A DNA stretch of 64,000 bases, from assembly GCA_949318235.1 (NCBI GenBank), contig OX439127.1:29154953-29218952 (forward strand), given 5' to 3'. This stretch comes from Ecdyonurus torrentis. Taxonomy: Eukaryota; Arthropoda; Insecta; Ephemeroptera; Heptageniidae. The translations under genes and the position numbers were made by a program. Of the stretch, positions 1 to 15,181 are shown piece after piece. The notes beneath the pieces are model-generated. The model was not told the DNA's origin. It saw only the letters and a list, made by a program, of their open reading frames with translations, and did no database searches. How positions within the stretch are numbered: the first letter of the stretch is position 1; every line of letters starts with the position of its first letter.

Positions 1-57
<57 letters not shown>

Positions 58-151
58 CTCAAGATGCAGGAGATTTTTGCGTGTGCTGCAAATGGCTTAC
101 ACGACGCCCCAAGCAATCAATAGACTTGTATAGCCACATATCAAACGCAAA

Positions 152-186
<35 letters not shown>
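1..186. repeat. Two (CT)n microsatellites
   Basis: A (TC) array runs from the window edge to about 54 with a single CG interruption just after it. A second (CT) array occupies 154-186. The sequence between them is unique and shows no coding signal. Confidence 0.97.
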
Positions 187-2129
<1,943 letters not shown>

Positions 2130-2312
2130 AAAAAAAAAAAAAAAAAAAAGAAGAAGAAGAAGAAGAAGAAGAAGAAGAAGAAGAAGAAGAAGAAGAAGAA
2201 GAAGAAGAAGAAGAAGAAGAAGAAGAAGAAGAAGAAGAAGAAGAAGAAGAAGAAGAAGAAGAAGAAGAAGAAGAAGAAGAAGAAGAAGAAGAAGAAGAAG
2301 AAGAAGAAGAAG

Positions 2313-2342
<30 letters not shown>
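2130..2342. repeat. Poly-A followed by (GAA)64
   Basis: A run of 20 A is followed directly by about 64 perfect GAA units. The homopurine strand gives a Glu/Lys frame and the complement gives Leu/Phe frames; these are not genes. The A-tract-to-GAA order recurs at 35.77 kb and 41.29 kb in this window, which suggests slippage from poly-A tracts. Long GAA:TTC arrays are known to form triplex (H-DNA) structures. Confidence 0.97.
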
Positions 2343-2344
<2 letters not shown>

Positions 2345-2723
2345 GTTCCAATTTAAAAAAAATATTTCAAATAATATGTAAATTTTACTGTACAGTATAA
2401 ACATCTTTCAAATTGACTAAAAAGTAAGCAAGTTAAATAAATATTTTTTTTAAGTCTCAAATCAAAACGTGTCATACAATTTTCTACAAGGAATAAAAGT
2501 AAACTTTAATTAGGTTGTCCTTTCTTTACTATTAACCTGTGGTCTTATGGAATGTCACGCACCTAATTTCCAATGCAAATACATTGCTTCTACTTTGTTA
2601 GCTCCTAGCTTTATCAAGAGCTTAAAACATTCTCTTTAGAAACCACATCACTATGTGCTAGCATCTATTATTAAACTCTACATTGTATGCAGTGCCTATG
2701 TACGATAACAATCTCTCTCTATT

Positions 2724-2760
<37 letters not shown>

Positions 2761-5303
2761 CTCTCTCTCTCTCTCTTAATGTCTTTCAAACTTAGAAATA
2801 ATAATCTCATATAAAATGCCATTAAAAAGAATTAAATATAATAATTTCTTAAGGTTTACATTAAAACTATAATATAAGTACAAAAGTTACAAACAGAATT
2901 GTTTTGTCTAAAAGTGACAACAATTTAAATACTTAACAACTATGTAAACCATTTATGCTATTTCTAAAATGTGTTTTACCTAATTTACTTAAATAACAGT
3001 ACATTGTAATAGGAGTAGTTATACTTGTTTGTAAAATTATTTTCAAATGAATATATAAGCATATATATATATAGACACACACAGTTTTTTTTTACAAATA
3101 TATTAATAAAGTGTGTTACTTTTTTTTAATTTCAAGCTGTCCGATTGAAAAAGTTGAACTCAAATTAAAATGCAGATAAATGATATTCTGCTTGTTTCAT
3201 TATATATTATCATACTAGAGAGACAGAGAGATAAATTGTTATAATATTTACTCTACAAATGAATATTTTATGAAATACACATATATATAGACATTTCTTT
3301 AATTTCTCATAAGCATAATAATGATTGAAAGTTTATGACTGTTCATGAAACATAAAGCAAAATAACAATCGATACTCATCGTGTACAATTTACAATAATT
3401 TAACGTTCTCTCTCTATCTCTCTCTCTCTGATTTTTATCCAGGGGTTTTCATGCTATCATGTTGATGTTTTTACTGTTTCAATTCCCTCATCCCACACAA
3501 TCTTTCGTATCCTAAGGCTTTAATTAGCTACGTAATAACCGGATTGTTTGGTATGCTTATTGTTTACGTAGCAGTACTAACTATTGGGTAGTATTGGGAA
3601 AATAAAGTTTACATAACAGAATAACAAATACCAGAAACAAAATATTTAAACCTTTAAAAACGATAGAAATTTAGAAATTGTAAATTTCATTATTTTCTAA
3701 AAAGTATGATTTTATTGTATTTTATTGAATAGTATGAAACTTTTTTTACTAACTAGCTACACATGTCACTTGCAGTCCGAAATATAGTTTTGTAAATAAT
3801 TCTGTTAACAATGTGTTTACATTTTCAAACGATAAAATTCCTCATTGAATTTATATACAAAAATAAGTTTATAAATGTTTGAACATGAAGTAAAATTATT
3901 TATTTACAGTTCAAAAACAATTGCTAACATAAAATGTTATTTTAATAATTTATATTATTTAACAATTAAAATATTAAAACTGTGCAATAACAACTTTATT
4001 TTAATAGAAAATTTAAAAGCTGGAAAAAAAATCCTAATATTTCATATTTTATAATAGTAAAATTGAATCTTCCTATTTTCAATAAAATATTTCTTCACTT
4101 GCAAATATCTATTTTATGTTATTTTAACAAGTTAATGTATAGTTAAAGTTCCAGTTCAATTATAAATCATTGAATTGAAATGGATATAAAATGTTGACGT
4201 TTTGTACGTAATAAAAGTTTATATTCAACGTCAAACAGAATAATTTATATAATATAGAAAATATATTATTTTACAAACACCAAGGTAATAAAATTTAAGC
4301 CTAAACAAAAAAGTATTAACAATAATGATAAATAACACAAACATGATTTTTACATGTATTTGCGTCGAGTATTAGAACTTGGAACATTTTAAAGCAAAGG
4401 AATTATACAAATTTTTTTTTTTTTTGAGACAACGTTTAAAACATATAAATGCTACTGAATTTGTTTTTCACTAATGGAGACTAAACTTTTCCTAAACATC
4501 AACTACTACATTTTGTGAAAAGAAATTACATCAAGAAGATATGATAGCAATTTCGTCATTTCTTTTAAGATCTTGAGCGGTTTTAATTAGTTAAATAAAT
4601 AGACATTAATTTTCAAAGTATGTTGCAATGTTTACGCTTGAATTCTTTCTGAAATGTGAGTTTTTGTAAAAATTTACAATTTAGAAACACAAATATTATA
4701 ATGAAAATAAAAAATATATATATATTAATAAACACTTGTTTATTGCACGTATTTTTATTTTTTATTTATTTTTATTTTTTATTTTTTTAGATTGCATGAT
4801 ATTTTAAGACTAAAAACATAAATAAATTGAACTTTTGAGATTTTCCATACAATTCCAAGCACATCAAGTTTTTATATCTTCGCGTACTATTAATTCATAT
4901 TTTTTCATTAAAAAAATTGTAAGAAAGGAGAAGACAGTAGTTATCCCATGAGACCGATTGTGACACAAATAAAATTCTACTTTTTCTGTCGTAGAAGCGC
5001 ACTACAAGAATTGTAAAGAAAGTCACCGACACGACAAACTTCAAAGTTGTAGCATTAAAATAAAAAGAAGAAATAATGTTATATTCATAGCCAGAGAAAC
5101 GAACTTGAAATATAGAAGAGCAACTTTTCACCTATCCTAGGGTTCATCATTTTACAGATATTTTTTCAAGCACTATTTTCAAATATTCTTTTCAAACTAT
5201 TTTCAAACTTATTTCTGCAACGGTTCTTTATTTTTATATTTTAGAACTGATCTTTTTCTAAACAATAAAATAGGCTTTAGTCGGTTTTAAAGCGCCTGCA
5301 AGG
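2343..5303. other. Gene-free AT-rich DNA
   Basis: There is an interrupted (CT) array at about 2727-2776 and a short one near 3408-3429. The patch 2510-2700 and the patch 3430-3600 are slightly richer in GC and less repetitive than the surroundings, but no exon or known element is recognised. A 78-codon minus-strand frame at 4895-5131 matches no family I know. Confidence 0.55.
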
Positions 5304-5308
5304 TTTGA

Positions 5309-5360
5309 AGTTATGCAACCAGTTGGTTACATATGTTGTGCAAATTGCATACTCTTCAGG
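5309..5360 (+). repeat. Dispersed 52-bp repeat, copy A
   Basis: This 52-bp segment aligns without gaps to 60070-60121, with 41 of 52 positions identical by my count. Both copies begin AGTTATGCAACC and end TCTTCAGG. Each contains an inverted pair, TTATGCAA and TTGCAT, so each can fold as a short hairpin. It is probably the conserved end of an unidentified mobile element. Confidence 0.55.
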
Positions 5361-5677
5361 ATACTTTATTGAAGACCTTGTCGATTCCAAATATTGTCGC
5401 TTATCTTTACATTTACTTTATTTTCTGTAGTTTTGCTTCATTTTTTTAGCAAGTTATTATAAGTGTCTCCATCAGAAATGAGATGACATTTTTTTTCTCT
5501 TAAGATGCGCGTGAAAGTGGCATCAATGGTTTGGTTGAACATTATCACTTTTCATTTTGAATACAGTTTTAGCAATTCCATTAAAATGCGTTAAATCCTT
5601 ATTTATGAACAATATGATGCAAATACTACATGTGATACAATTATAACCAGAAGGTAAAAAGAAAAAAACGATTTGCT

Positions 5678-5681
<4 letters not shown>

Positions 5682-5728
<47 letters not shown>
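5682..5728. repeat. Poly-A tract, A47
   Basis: An uninterrupted run of 47 A on the plus strand. No retrotransposon body was recognised upstream, so it may be either an orphan tail or a slippage tract. Confidence 0.97.
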
Positions 5729-5732
<4 letters not shown>

Positions 5733-7634
5733 ATTACTGAAATCAGAATACTGCTTCGTCAAAAATAAAAGTTAACTAATAAAATGTAGGAACAAAACAA
5801 AATTAACGCAACATATTACAAAGGGAGAGTTGTTATATTAATCTCAGTGGGTACATAATTCTTAAAATAAGCTACGCATACGCATAATGCTTGATATTCA
5901 GCATTACTAATTCAATCAAAATAACGCTGTGTTGATCTTTTTTTTAAAAAAAGGTATTTAATTCTATTTCATTAGTTTTTTTTTTTTTTTTTACAGGAAA
6001 TACTATTTGAATAAAGAGAAGTTGAAAAATTGAAATGTCATCACATCATAAAATTTATGTGTATTGTCACATTGATATGAATTTTAAAACTAAATGTTTT
6101 TATTTAATACGTTAAACACCATTAATTTTACATAACATTTTATAGAAATGTCAAGTACAGGTATATATTAAACTTTAATAAAATTGAACATTTTTTACGA
6201 AATATCTACGATATTTTGACCAATGAAAAAAAAATCCTATTCGAAATTTATACGTTTAAATTTTTATTATTATTATTTTATGCGTAAAATTGTATATTAC
6301 TTCTTTTTACACATTATTCACAACGAACACGAGCACCATCACACGAAACGCATTTGCAATTATAACCGTTGCATGCTGATTTATGTAGCGCTAACTAAAT
6401 ACCAATATACATTAAAATTTAATTCGATATATATAATTATACTGTTTATATATATATATATAATGTTTTTATTTTTTTATTTTACGATACACGACATATA
6501 TTTCCTCCTCCCCCCACCCCCTGACAAAAAGACAAAGTGTCTGAAAAACAAACCTTTACTTCAAAATTAAAAGCAATAATATTCGTAACTGTGAAAATAA
6601 TATTTTATTTAAACATCTCGAGGCTTAAAAAGTTTTTAAAATTACTTTAATAAAGATGATAAAAAGTTTCAAACGAAGTGACGTAATGAATAGTCCAAAA
6701 ATAAAATAAAATTAAACTCCGTTATATACATATCTGTTTATGTAATTTTAAAAGATTTATTATTAATAATAATATTTGAATGGGAAAAAAAGCTGTTCTT
6801 TCACTAGAGGGTATTAAGTTTATATAATATAGATAGACCCATCTCAAAATTTGTATGTTTTAGCGCTTAATCGTGGATTGTTTGCAAAGAGCTAAGCAAA
6901 CATAATCTCAACAAAGGTTATTTTTGAAAGTTTAAAAAAAAAATGTATAAAAAGAAAGGAAAAGTTTAGTATCTTCTACAGTAGAGATCAAATAACTTGT
7001 TTATACAGTTTGTTTAAAAAATGTATGTGTGTGTGTAAAAATAAAACATAAAGACGAAATAATTCTTGCGTACGTGTGTATTAATAAACTAATAAACACT
7101 TTAAATATTTTTTCTTTTCTTTTTTCAATTTTTAATTATAATATAAAGCAGTAAAAGTTCTAGATTTTTATATTAAAACGTATTATAAAAAAACAAAAAA
7201 GCATCAAATGTTTGTGTAATAACGTTTACTTTGCAAAAGAAATATGTTTTAAAAGTACAATGCACTGTATTAATTTTTTTTATTTGAATTTGAATATATA
7301 TGAATATGATTTTTTTTAAAAGAAAGACAAGTTAATAAATAAAGTATGAAAAGGCTAATCATCAAAATTGTCTGTAAGAGAAATTTATTTGTGAATTATT
7401 TGAAAACAAATAAACACTTTATGTAATTAGAAGCAATTTTTCATAATTTTATATATATATATATATACACACACACATTACTTCAAGCTGCAATTAATTA
7501 TTTTGTTTTTCACTGTGCAAAATGAATTATGAGACAAATGTGAGTTTATTTAAAAAAATATTTGAATTCAAAAATTGAAGTAAAGAAAATATTGAAAGTA
7601 AAGTTTATTAAGTCAAATGAAATAAATCACATGC

Positions 7635-7677
<43 letters not shown>

Positions 7678-8221
7678 CTTATACAATTATAGAAAGAAAA
7701 AAACTTAAAAATTTTGAACGTTAATTATCAACTTTTAATAAAGACAAAAAAGTTGTTTTAATAATAGTAAATTAAGTTTTTATTAATTACTTTACACTTC
7801 GTAGAGACCTATGTACAATTTCAATTAGTCTGAAGATAACGGTGATGTAATTGATACTAGTGTCAAGTTTAGCATTAATGAAGTTACTCTTGAAACCTCT
7901 CTGTCTGTCTCTCCCTCCCTCTTCTCTGTCTTACTTACAATTAGAATTGTTTCTATACGTTTAGAGAGAGTTTTCACAGTTATCTCATATTATATAATAC
8001 TCAAAGTAGTTAGCTCTTCCCTATTTTCAACGATAGTTTTAGTTTAGAATGTAAGTACCCTTACCCTTATATACAGTAAAATTCTTTTATCAAAATATTA
8101 TCTAATTTAAAAAATATATATATGGGATTACTTTTAATACTTTGTAAGTTTTAGGGAAAAAAGTATTCTTTCGTACTTGTTAGCGTGAAGAGAAAACACA
8201 TTGAACGTTTTAAAAGTTCCT

Positions 8222-8224
<3 letters not shown>
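5729..8224. other. Gene-free AT-rich DNA with a (TA)n array
   Basis: Contains a (TA) array at about 7639-7674 and small (CT) and (TA) patches. A 115-codon frame at 6223-6570 is a low-complexity Tyr/Phe/Ile-rich read-through with no recognisable domain. Confidence 0.55.

Positions 8225-8270
<46 letters not shown>
8225..8270. repeat. Poly-T tract, T46
   Basis: An uninterrupted run of 46 T. It accounts for the Lys-rich minus-strand frame spanning 8151-8480, which is therefore not a gene. Confidence 0.97.
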
Positions 8271-8271
<1 letters not shown>

Positions 8272-8560
8272 TTAAGGAGTAAATTATTATAATGTGATGT
8301 AAAGTTAATAAAAAAAAATGTTAATGTTTTCAAACACAAATAAAGAGCTAAAAATTTAAAGATGTTAACAAAATTAGGAAACAAGTTTTTTTTTAATTGC
8401 GTATTTAAAAATATATATTTAGCTTGTAACAATTTGCTAAGGGATGTAATTACAATTTTTATTTTAAATCTGCAAAACAATATTTAATCCCAAGCACCTG
8501 GGAAAAATAGAGATTATTAAATAAGTTATAAAATTTCTTTGGAAGTAAAAAAAAAATCGA

Positions 8561-8561
<1 letters not shown>

Positions 8562-8596
<35 letters not shown>
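8562..8596. repeat. (CT)n microsatellite, interrupted
   Basis: A CT array with one TTT interruption. Short and not otherwise informative. Confidence 0.9.
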
Positions 8597-8598
<2 letters not shown>

Positions 8599-8801
8599 CC
8601 TTTGCAAGTTTTTAAAACTTTTACTCTTCACTTTTACCAAAAGTTGGATTTTTTTTACACAAAGTTACCTTCTGTTTAACGTGTGCGCATTTGCCCATTG
8701 ACTTATTGTAAAAAAAGATCCCATCTCGATATCGGCCAACGGCCAACCAAAGAGCATTGCGACTTCCCCACTGGAATTTTAAAACAACACTTCAAACTCT
8801 T

Positions 8802-8845
8802 TCGTTCGTTCGTTCGTTCTTTTTTTTTTTTTTTTTTTTTTTTTT
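8802..8845. repeat. (TTCG)4 followed by a T26 tract
   Basis: Four to five TTCG units run directly into about 26 T. CpG-bearing tetranucleotide arrays are uncommon in genomes that lose CpG by methylation, so this weakly argues against strong CpG depletion here. Confidence 0.85.
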
Positions 8846-9148
8846 ACTATCGTTACAAAAACATTTTTTTAATGTAGTAGTTTTAATGGTCTGGCATTCT
8901 ACGGGTTTGTCGTGTTTCAAAATGTCACCCTGCATCCGATGTGTCCAATTTACCTTAATTTGATAGAATCGATGTAAAGTGTAAATAAAAACAACTAGAT
9001 ATTTGTATCGCAATTGTGGCACAAATTGGGTGGATTTTTTTTTTCTTTTTTTTTTTTTCCAAACTTTTTTGAGAGAAAGTAAATAAGTGAGAGTAGAAAA
9101 TCCCGTATTTTTCAAAACTTTTCTTTTTTATCTTTAAGATTTAAAAGA

Positions 9149-9290
9149 TTTTATCGTTTTTCAGGGTTTTTTTCGTCTACAAAAGTCCTTTTAACCTAAA
9201 AACTTTTTTTTTCTTTTTTCATGTTGAAAATTTTATCGTTTTTCTGGTTTTATTCGACTACATGATTCCTCTTCGCCTAAAAGAAAGGAT
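9149..9290 (+). repeat. Imperfect tandem duplication, period about 82 bp
   Basis: The segment starting TTTTATCGTTTTTC at 9149 recurs at 9231. The matches downstream are TTCGTCTAC against TTCGACTAC and CCTAAAA against CCTAAAA. The two copies are T-rich and diverged. No coding frame runs across them. Confidence 0.55.
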
Positions 9291-11259
9291 CAAAGTAAAA
9301 TAAGACAATAATAATACTCTGCGTTATTAATTTCAATGTGTGATAGTTAATGAACATCTTTGAACACTGTTACAAGTTTGACTGTGAACTTTTTAATAAC
9401 ACTGCAATATAAAATAATCAAATTCAAGAAATGTCTAAAATCTAATATAACTATGAAGTTATATTCTTCTTTTTCTAAAATAATTTTTACTGCTATTTTT
9501 ATTATTTCTTAATTTATTTAAGTTTTTTTTTTTTTTGTGTAAATAATAAAATGAGAACTTGAAGATTAAATCACAAACACACAAGGCAACTTAGATATAT
9601 TATGACAAATAACATGTGAATAGAGTTTCAAACTTTCATCAGATTAATTTTGCATCTGACATTGCGTTTGAAACCGAGTTTCTCTTGTTACCTCACTCAA
9701 AATATAATCTCAAAATATGACAGTGACGTGGACAGAAGTGCATAAGTTTATATTTATTATCAATATTAAATAATAAATAGACATTACTTACTCAAGAAAT
9801 ACAAGAAATAATAAATATTTACTATAGTATTGAAATTGTATGTTAAAAAATAACTATACAAATTATTTACTTCAAATCAAAAATAAAAAGTTTCTAATTT
9901 TACATCGTGAGAATGGAGAAGTGCGTAAATCAGTTACGATAATAGTTGTTGTATTTTAACACTAGAATATTCTTGTATTTTATAAAGGTGGACTATTTTT
10001 ATGGTTTTCAGTAATCCATAAGAATCGTTTCAATTTAATGTGTACAATAAATGACTATAATATTTTAAGTCCGATCGCTTATCTGAGAAAACAGGCAATC
10101 TATGTTTAGAAATAAACCATTTTTCCTCAACTGCTAAAACACTACGGTAGAAAATCGCCAGCCTTACGGGGAAAATGTGTGAACTGAAGATTCCCCAACT
10201 AAATTTTGCACGGTATATACATTACATTTTTTTTTTTTTTTTATTATTATTATTATTTTTTGTACGACATATCAAATTTAGCATCTGAAAATTTCAATAT
10301 GGTTTTTGAAAATGTAAAACACTAGACTCAATTTCACAACAGATGTAACATTTTAGAACAAAAAAACAAAAAACATGATGTTTGAACTTTCTAAAAATTC
10401 TATAAACATTTAAAAAAATTAAAATATTATTAAAATTTAGGAAAAAAAATGTAATTAAAAGTTTTTGTTAGCTGTTTTAGTATAACCTACTGGGTTTACG
10501 AAAGGACTCGGACGGTAAAAAAAGGCAGGCAAGAAACGCATTATTCCATTATACTAGAACTACAAGGAAACTATACTCCGACTTCTCTTATATAGAGTTG
10601 ATACTATAATGTTGTTTGAGGAGTAGGTGTAAGATTGGATATACGAAGGAGGGGAAGGTAGCGTCTTTTTATGACTACTAATTATTATGTTTTCCGTATA
10701 TTAATTAGGCTTTATAATTTTTATTGAGTACAGTATTTCATGGATGAATAATAATTAACTCTATATAGCTATTAATTATTCATTATTCTCCCAGGCTAGC
10801 AATTTTATTAACATAATTGAGTATAACTTGAATCTGTATTGTTTCAGAGTAAACATTAAATATCAAAAAGATGTTTAAATTTAAAATAAATTCAGTTACA
10901 AAAAAAAAAAAAATTGTTTATACTTAAAAAAAAAGGATGAAAAATTGTGTATTATATTTATCTGATATTATTCAAAATGTTTTTGATCCGCTGTATAAAT
11001 ATAATTTTATACATAACAAAAAAAGTTAGACATTACTTATTTAAATTTGAAATCGTTTTGTATAAAATACATAATTTTAAACATTTATTACTTTAAACAA
11101 ATCAAAATTTTAAATGACAGTACGTTTTGATTATATTAATTGCATGGTATCCACATTGATCAGAATATACTGTATGTATCTAAAATTTACATATATATAT
11201 CAAGTGATTTATAGTATATTAAACCGAATGAAGTTATATATTATACGTGTGTGTGTATA

Positions 11260-11266
<7 letters not shown>
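9291..11266. other. Gene-free AT-rich DNA
   Basis: Nothing coding is seen. The stretch 10485-10690 is somewhat richer in GC and less repetitive. Around 10744-10790 there is an imperfect inverted repeat built on GAATAATAATTAA, which contains TAATTA-type homeodomain-like cores; this is weak evidence only. Confidence 0.5.

Positions 11267-11345
<79 letters not shown>
11267..11345. repeat. (TA)n microsatellite with GT and GA edges
   Basis: A perfect AT array from about 11271 to 11345. It is preceded by GTGTGT patches and followed by a short GAGAGA run. It generates Tyr-Ile frames on both strands. Confidence 0.97.
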
Positions 11346-11349
<4 letters not shown>

Positions 11350-11881
11350 GAGAGAGGAAAGAGGGGTTGATTGCAAATATATGTACAAGTAGTAATACTG
11401 TTGATAACTAAATATAGAGTGGTGATAATCATTTACTGATAGAATACGCATAAGTATAGAATCATTGAAGCATAATATAGTCAACTACTAAATGACAGAT
11501 CGTACAAGCATGAAATTGTATTCAATATTATTATATTATCTATATTGTATTGTTCAATAATACGAACATGGTAACTATCGTATTTCAATTCTCTTTATAG
11601 AACCACGTGCGACATGCAAATTTAATAAAGTTCAGTGAATATCAATTGCCAATAATTTAAACTAACAAGTACACATTTTAATAATGTAAATAAAATAAAA
11701 ATTTACTTAAATTATTGACAATTGTGCTATTATTTTATTTTATATAATATCATATATAACGTAGCTAATACGATATTACACGAAAGCATGTATGTATGTG
11801 TTATTATTATTTATATAATACGGTACACGTTGCCTTCTATAAGTACAGCATTTTACCAAGTTTACTATATTGTGTACATTT

Positions 11882-11895
11882 CTGCCATCTAGCGG
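11882..11895 (-). promoter_or_regulatory. CTCF-like binding site
   Basis: The plus-strand sequence CTGCCATCTAGCGG reads CCGCTAGATGGCAG on the minus strand. This matches the conserved bilaterian CTCF core, of the form CCRCTAGRTGGCAG, across essentially every informative position. It stands in very AT-rich DNA, where a 14-base GC-rich match is unlikely by chance. That CTCF binds here is inference. Confidence 0.5.
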
Positions 11896-13451
11896 AACTT
11901 CTAAGTCTTACAGATGAATACGAATCACGCTATAAACACGCGCACACGCAATAAAATATTATATTATCAAAATAAAACTAATTTTCTAGTATTTATATAT
12001 TAATTTATATTCATAATCACGTATTAAATAAAAACTATAAATAAAATACTATGTAACGTTATTAATAGACCTTATATAATTTAATTATTATATTTCATTT
12101 AATTCAAAATTATTATGTAATTTTTGTTACTAAATTTTTATACTGATATTCTTTGAACGTCATCTTCATTTTAGTTTATATAAGAAAATATAAGTTTAGA
12201 TATAATATTTCTCCCTCTGGATATGTAAATTACTCATGCATACTTTGTGTTACTCAAATCAAAATGCTTGAAGGCATTTGATAAAAAAGGTGTTAGGAGA
12301 GAATAATTTATTTTTTTTATAGAGCAAAGCTTGAGCTAAATATAATTGAATTTAATCATAATTTAAAGTATGCTGTATAAAAATATTTTAATCAGAATAT
12401 TTAGAGTGGATCATCTTTCATAGTAATTTAATATCATATTAGCAATTTTTTTTTAACAATTTTATCGTTTATGGAATTAACTCAATTTTTAATTTTATTT
12501 TATTTTCCTAATGAACAATTTATACATGGGAAATATAGGAACAAAAAATAAAAAAATATGATGAATCTTTATTAAGTTTTTATTGATAAGATAAACTTCT
12601 TAAACAAATTCTCAATTTTATATTGTTTAAATACAAATAAATAAATAAATAAAATACTACAATTTCATTACAAAATAGTGCACAATAATTTTTTACCAAA
12701 CCATACACAAATTACATATATATTGGGAAAAACAAAGTATAAAAATTTTACTACATAATATATTAAAGTAAAAATTCAATACAATAATAATAAGAATAAT
12801 AATAAAGATTTCAAAAAGCAATCATGATATCATACTATAACTGCCTGGAAAATAATTTATTATTTCATTGTAAAGCCCGCATGCGGTGGTAATTTATTTT
12901 GTATGTGAATATGTGTGCAACTATTTCTTTCAATTACAACAAAATTCTATTTTATAATGGTTCTAGTTCAACAAATAACACCACTCTACCAAAATATGTC
13001 TAATAAAATATCCATATAAATAACTACCCATGTATACTACCATTTCTACGATAAAATGTAATCAAGTGAATCATAATTATAAGTCCTAGCATAAACTTGA
13101 AATGTACACCGATTGATAAAAACAAAAACATCCTAAACACGCATTTAACTTTAAAAATTGTCATATTTTTAGTATTTTGATGAACCACCTTTGTTTACAA
13201 ATTACTCAGGAGGTGTTAAAAATTACCTCCGCTAATGAAAAATTTAATTATCATAGTTGAAACCAAACAACACTTAACGACTGTCACTAATGCTCACAAT
13301 AACTTTTTTAATCAGGAACAATTAAATTTTGACAATTTTTATGGTTACATGTGTGTTTCGTAGATTGTAGATTCACGGAAAGAAGAAATTACGTAATTTA
13401 TGCTGCATTTATGTCATTATAGTATAAATGTTGCTAAATTAGAAAATAATG
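11896..13451. other. Gene-free AT-rich DNA
   Basis: No gene or repeat family is recognised. There are small (AAT)/(TAAA) runs near 12636-12655 and 12785-12805. Confidence 0.55.
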
Positions 13452-13500
13452 AATAACTATGCTATACAACATAATATTTATGCAATGTAACATAGTTATT
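13452..13500. repeat. Hairpin with perfect 10-bp stem
   Basis: AATAACTATG at 13452-13461 is the exact reverse complement of CATAGTTATT at 13491-13500, with about 29 nt between. The left arm and its continuation strongly resemble the palindrome at 34784-34812. Confidence 0.45.
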
Positions 13501-14229
13501 ATGGAGTTAAGTATAAATAATAATGTAATGAATAAATACTGTTAAAAATGAGGTAGCATAAATAAAACGTATTTATTTTTGTCCATGTTATTATTCTTCT
13601 ATTAGAAAGATACATTTTGAAATTTATGTTAGAACATAATTATAACATAGATCAACAACTAAATTCTTAAATAAGTCAACTAACAAATAAAAAATATTTT
13701 ATACACATTTCCGATATTCGAAGAAATCTCCACTGAGTTATATATAGATTTTATTGTCCTTTCTTTCTTATTATTGTTGTGTGTGTTTTTCTACGAAATA
13801 TAGGAGATATATAAGTGGGAAGTTGATGCAGGAAGAACAACAGACATTGATCTCGAGAGATATAAAAATAATATTATTAATATTTTCTGGTCTGCTGAGT
13901 ACCGGAAAATGATGATATGATGACGGAAGAATTTTACAGAAACTTATAAAGAGATAGGACATTCATTTTCTAAGTTATACACATTTATATTTTCTTCTTC
14001 TTACCAGATACTAAAAATGAAACGCGTAAAGCACGTGTATAAAACATAGAAATGACATATATATGAGCTTGTGTCAAAATTACAAAATATTATATGTCAT
14101 ATAATATTGCAATTTTCTTTTGACATGTGACATCAATTTCAAATTTTATAAAAATAATAATAAATAAAAAAATAAAAAATTAGTGGTCCTCGTAAAAAGT
14201 TTATTTGTTATTAAAGTAAAAACATGAAC

Positions 14230-14234
<5 letters not shown>

Positions 14235-14299
<65 letters not shown>
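14235..14299. repeat. (TA)n microsatellite
   Basis: A perfect AT array of about 65 bp. Confidence 0.97.
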
Positions 14300-14301
<2 letters not shown>

Positions 14302-14380
14302 AAAAATTGGTTTAGTTTTTACATGAAAGTTACACAATTTAATATGTACTCCAGGTCACTCAATCAAAAATTTATTATAT

Positions 14381-14384
<4 letters not shown>

Positions 14385-14477
<93 letters not shown>

Positions 14478-14513
14478 TACATACATACATACATACATAC
14501 ATACATACATACA
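14385..14513. repeat. Compound (AC)n(ATAC)n microsatellite
   Basis: A perfect AC array from 14385 to about 14472 changes directly into ten ATAC tetranucleotides ending near 14513. It lies about 60 bp outside the left arm of the large inverted-repeat structure. Confidence 0.96.
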
Positions 14514-14572
14514 AACGCTTAAGCATAAAGTTATATAATTTTTTATTAGACTTGCCACGAGCATGCATGATA

Positions 14573-15181
14573 CATATTTCGAGAAAATCAAATAGTAACC
14601 TCGTACCTTGGCAGCAGCGAGTTACGAGAACCTTTTTTTTCAAACGCTAATAACTATAAGATTTCTTATGCCAAAAAATTTTGCTATACATTTTTGCAAA
14701 GCTTGTTAATTTATCTTTTTGACAGTATAATTTTGCGAAAAGAAGCAGTTATATTTATTTTTTAACTGGTTGTTTAATACCAAAAATCGTGTTTTTTTCA
14801 ATGTTTCTCCGCGAAGTTCAACTTACGAAGTCCGTAGATAGTGGGATTTTCATGCGAAAATTTTTTCATTTCTACTAAAGGTATAAAAAATTATACAGAC
14901 TATGACTATGATTTTTAAATTTAAAAATTGTTCTAAAATAAGCGATAATTTGCGATTGCAAAATATTTACAGAAGAACAAGAATAACTTTGCTTCAAAAT
15001 GTCGCACTTTAAATTCGCTTTTTAAAAGTTCATCTAAAACTATTGCTGCAATGGCATATCAACTTTTATTTGAATATTTCCAATGCAAAGTGGTAAAATA
15101 ATTAAATGTATTTTTATGTATTATTTATGAAAAAGTGTTGTAAAAAAGAGAGAAATGAGAGGTAAGTATTGCAACGCTGTA
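14573..15181 (+). repeat. Left arm of large inverted repeat
   Basis: The outer end is CGAGAAAATC followed by AAATAGTAACCTCG; the inner end is GCAACGCTGTA. The arm pairs with 17876-18483. It has no recognisable coding content. Confidence 0.7.

Noticed and set aside
13220..13231. GGAGGT...ACCTCC stem considered as a terminator
   Set aside because: Six-base stem with no transcript; bacterial-type terminators do not apply here.
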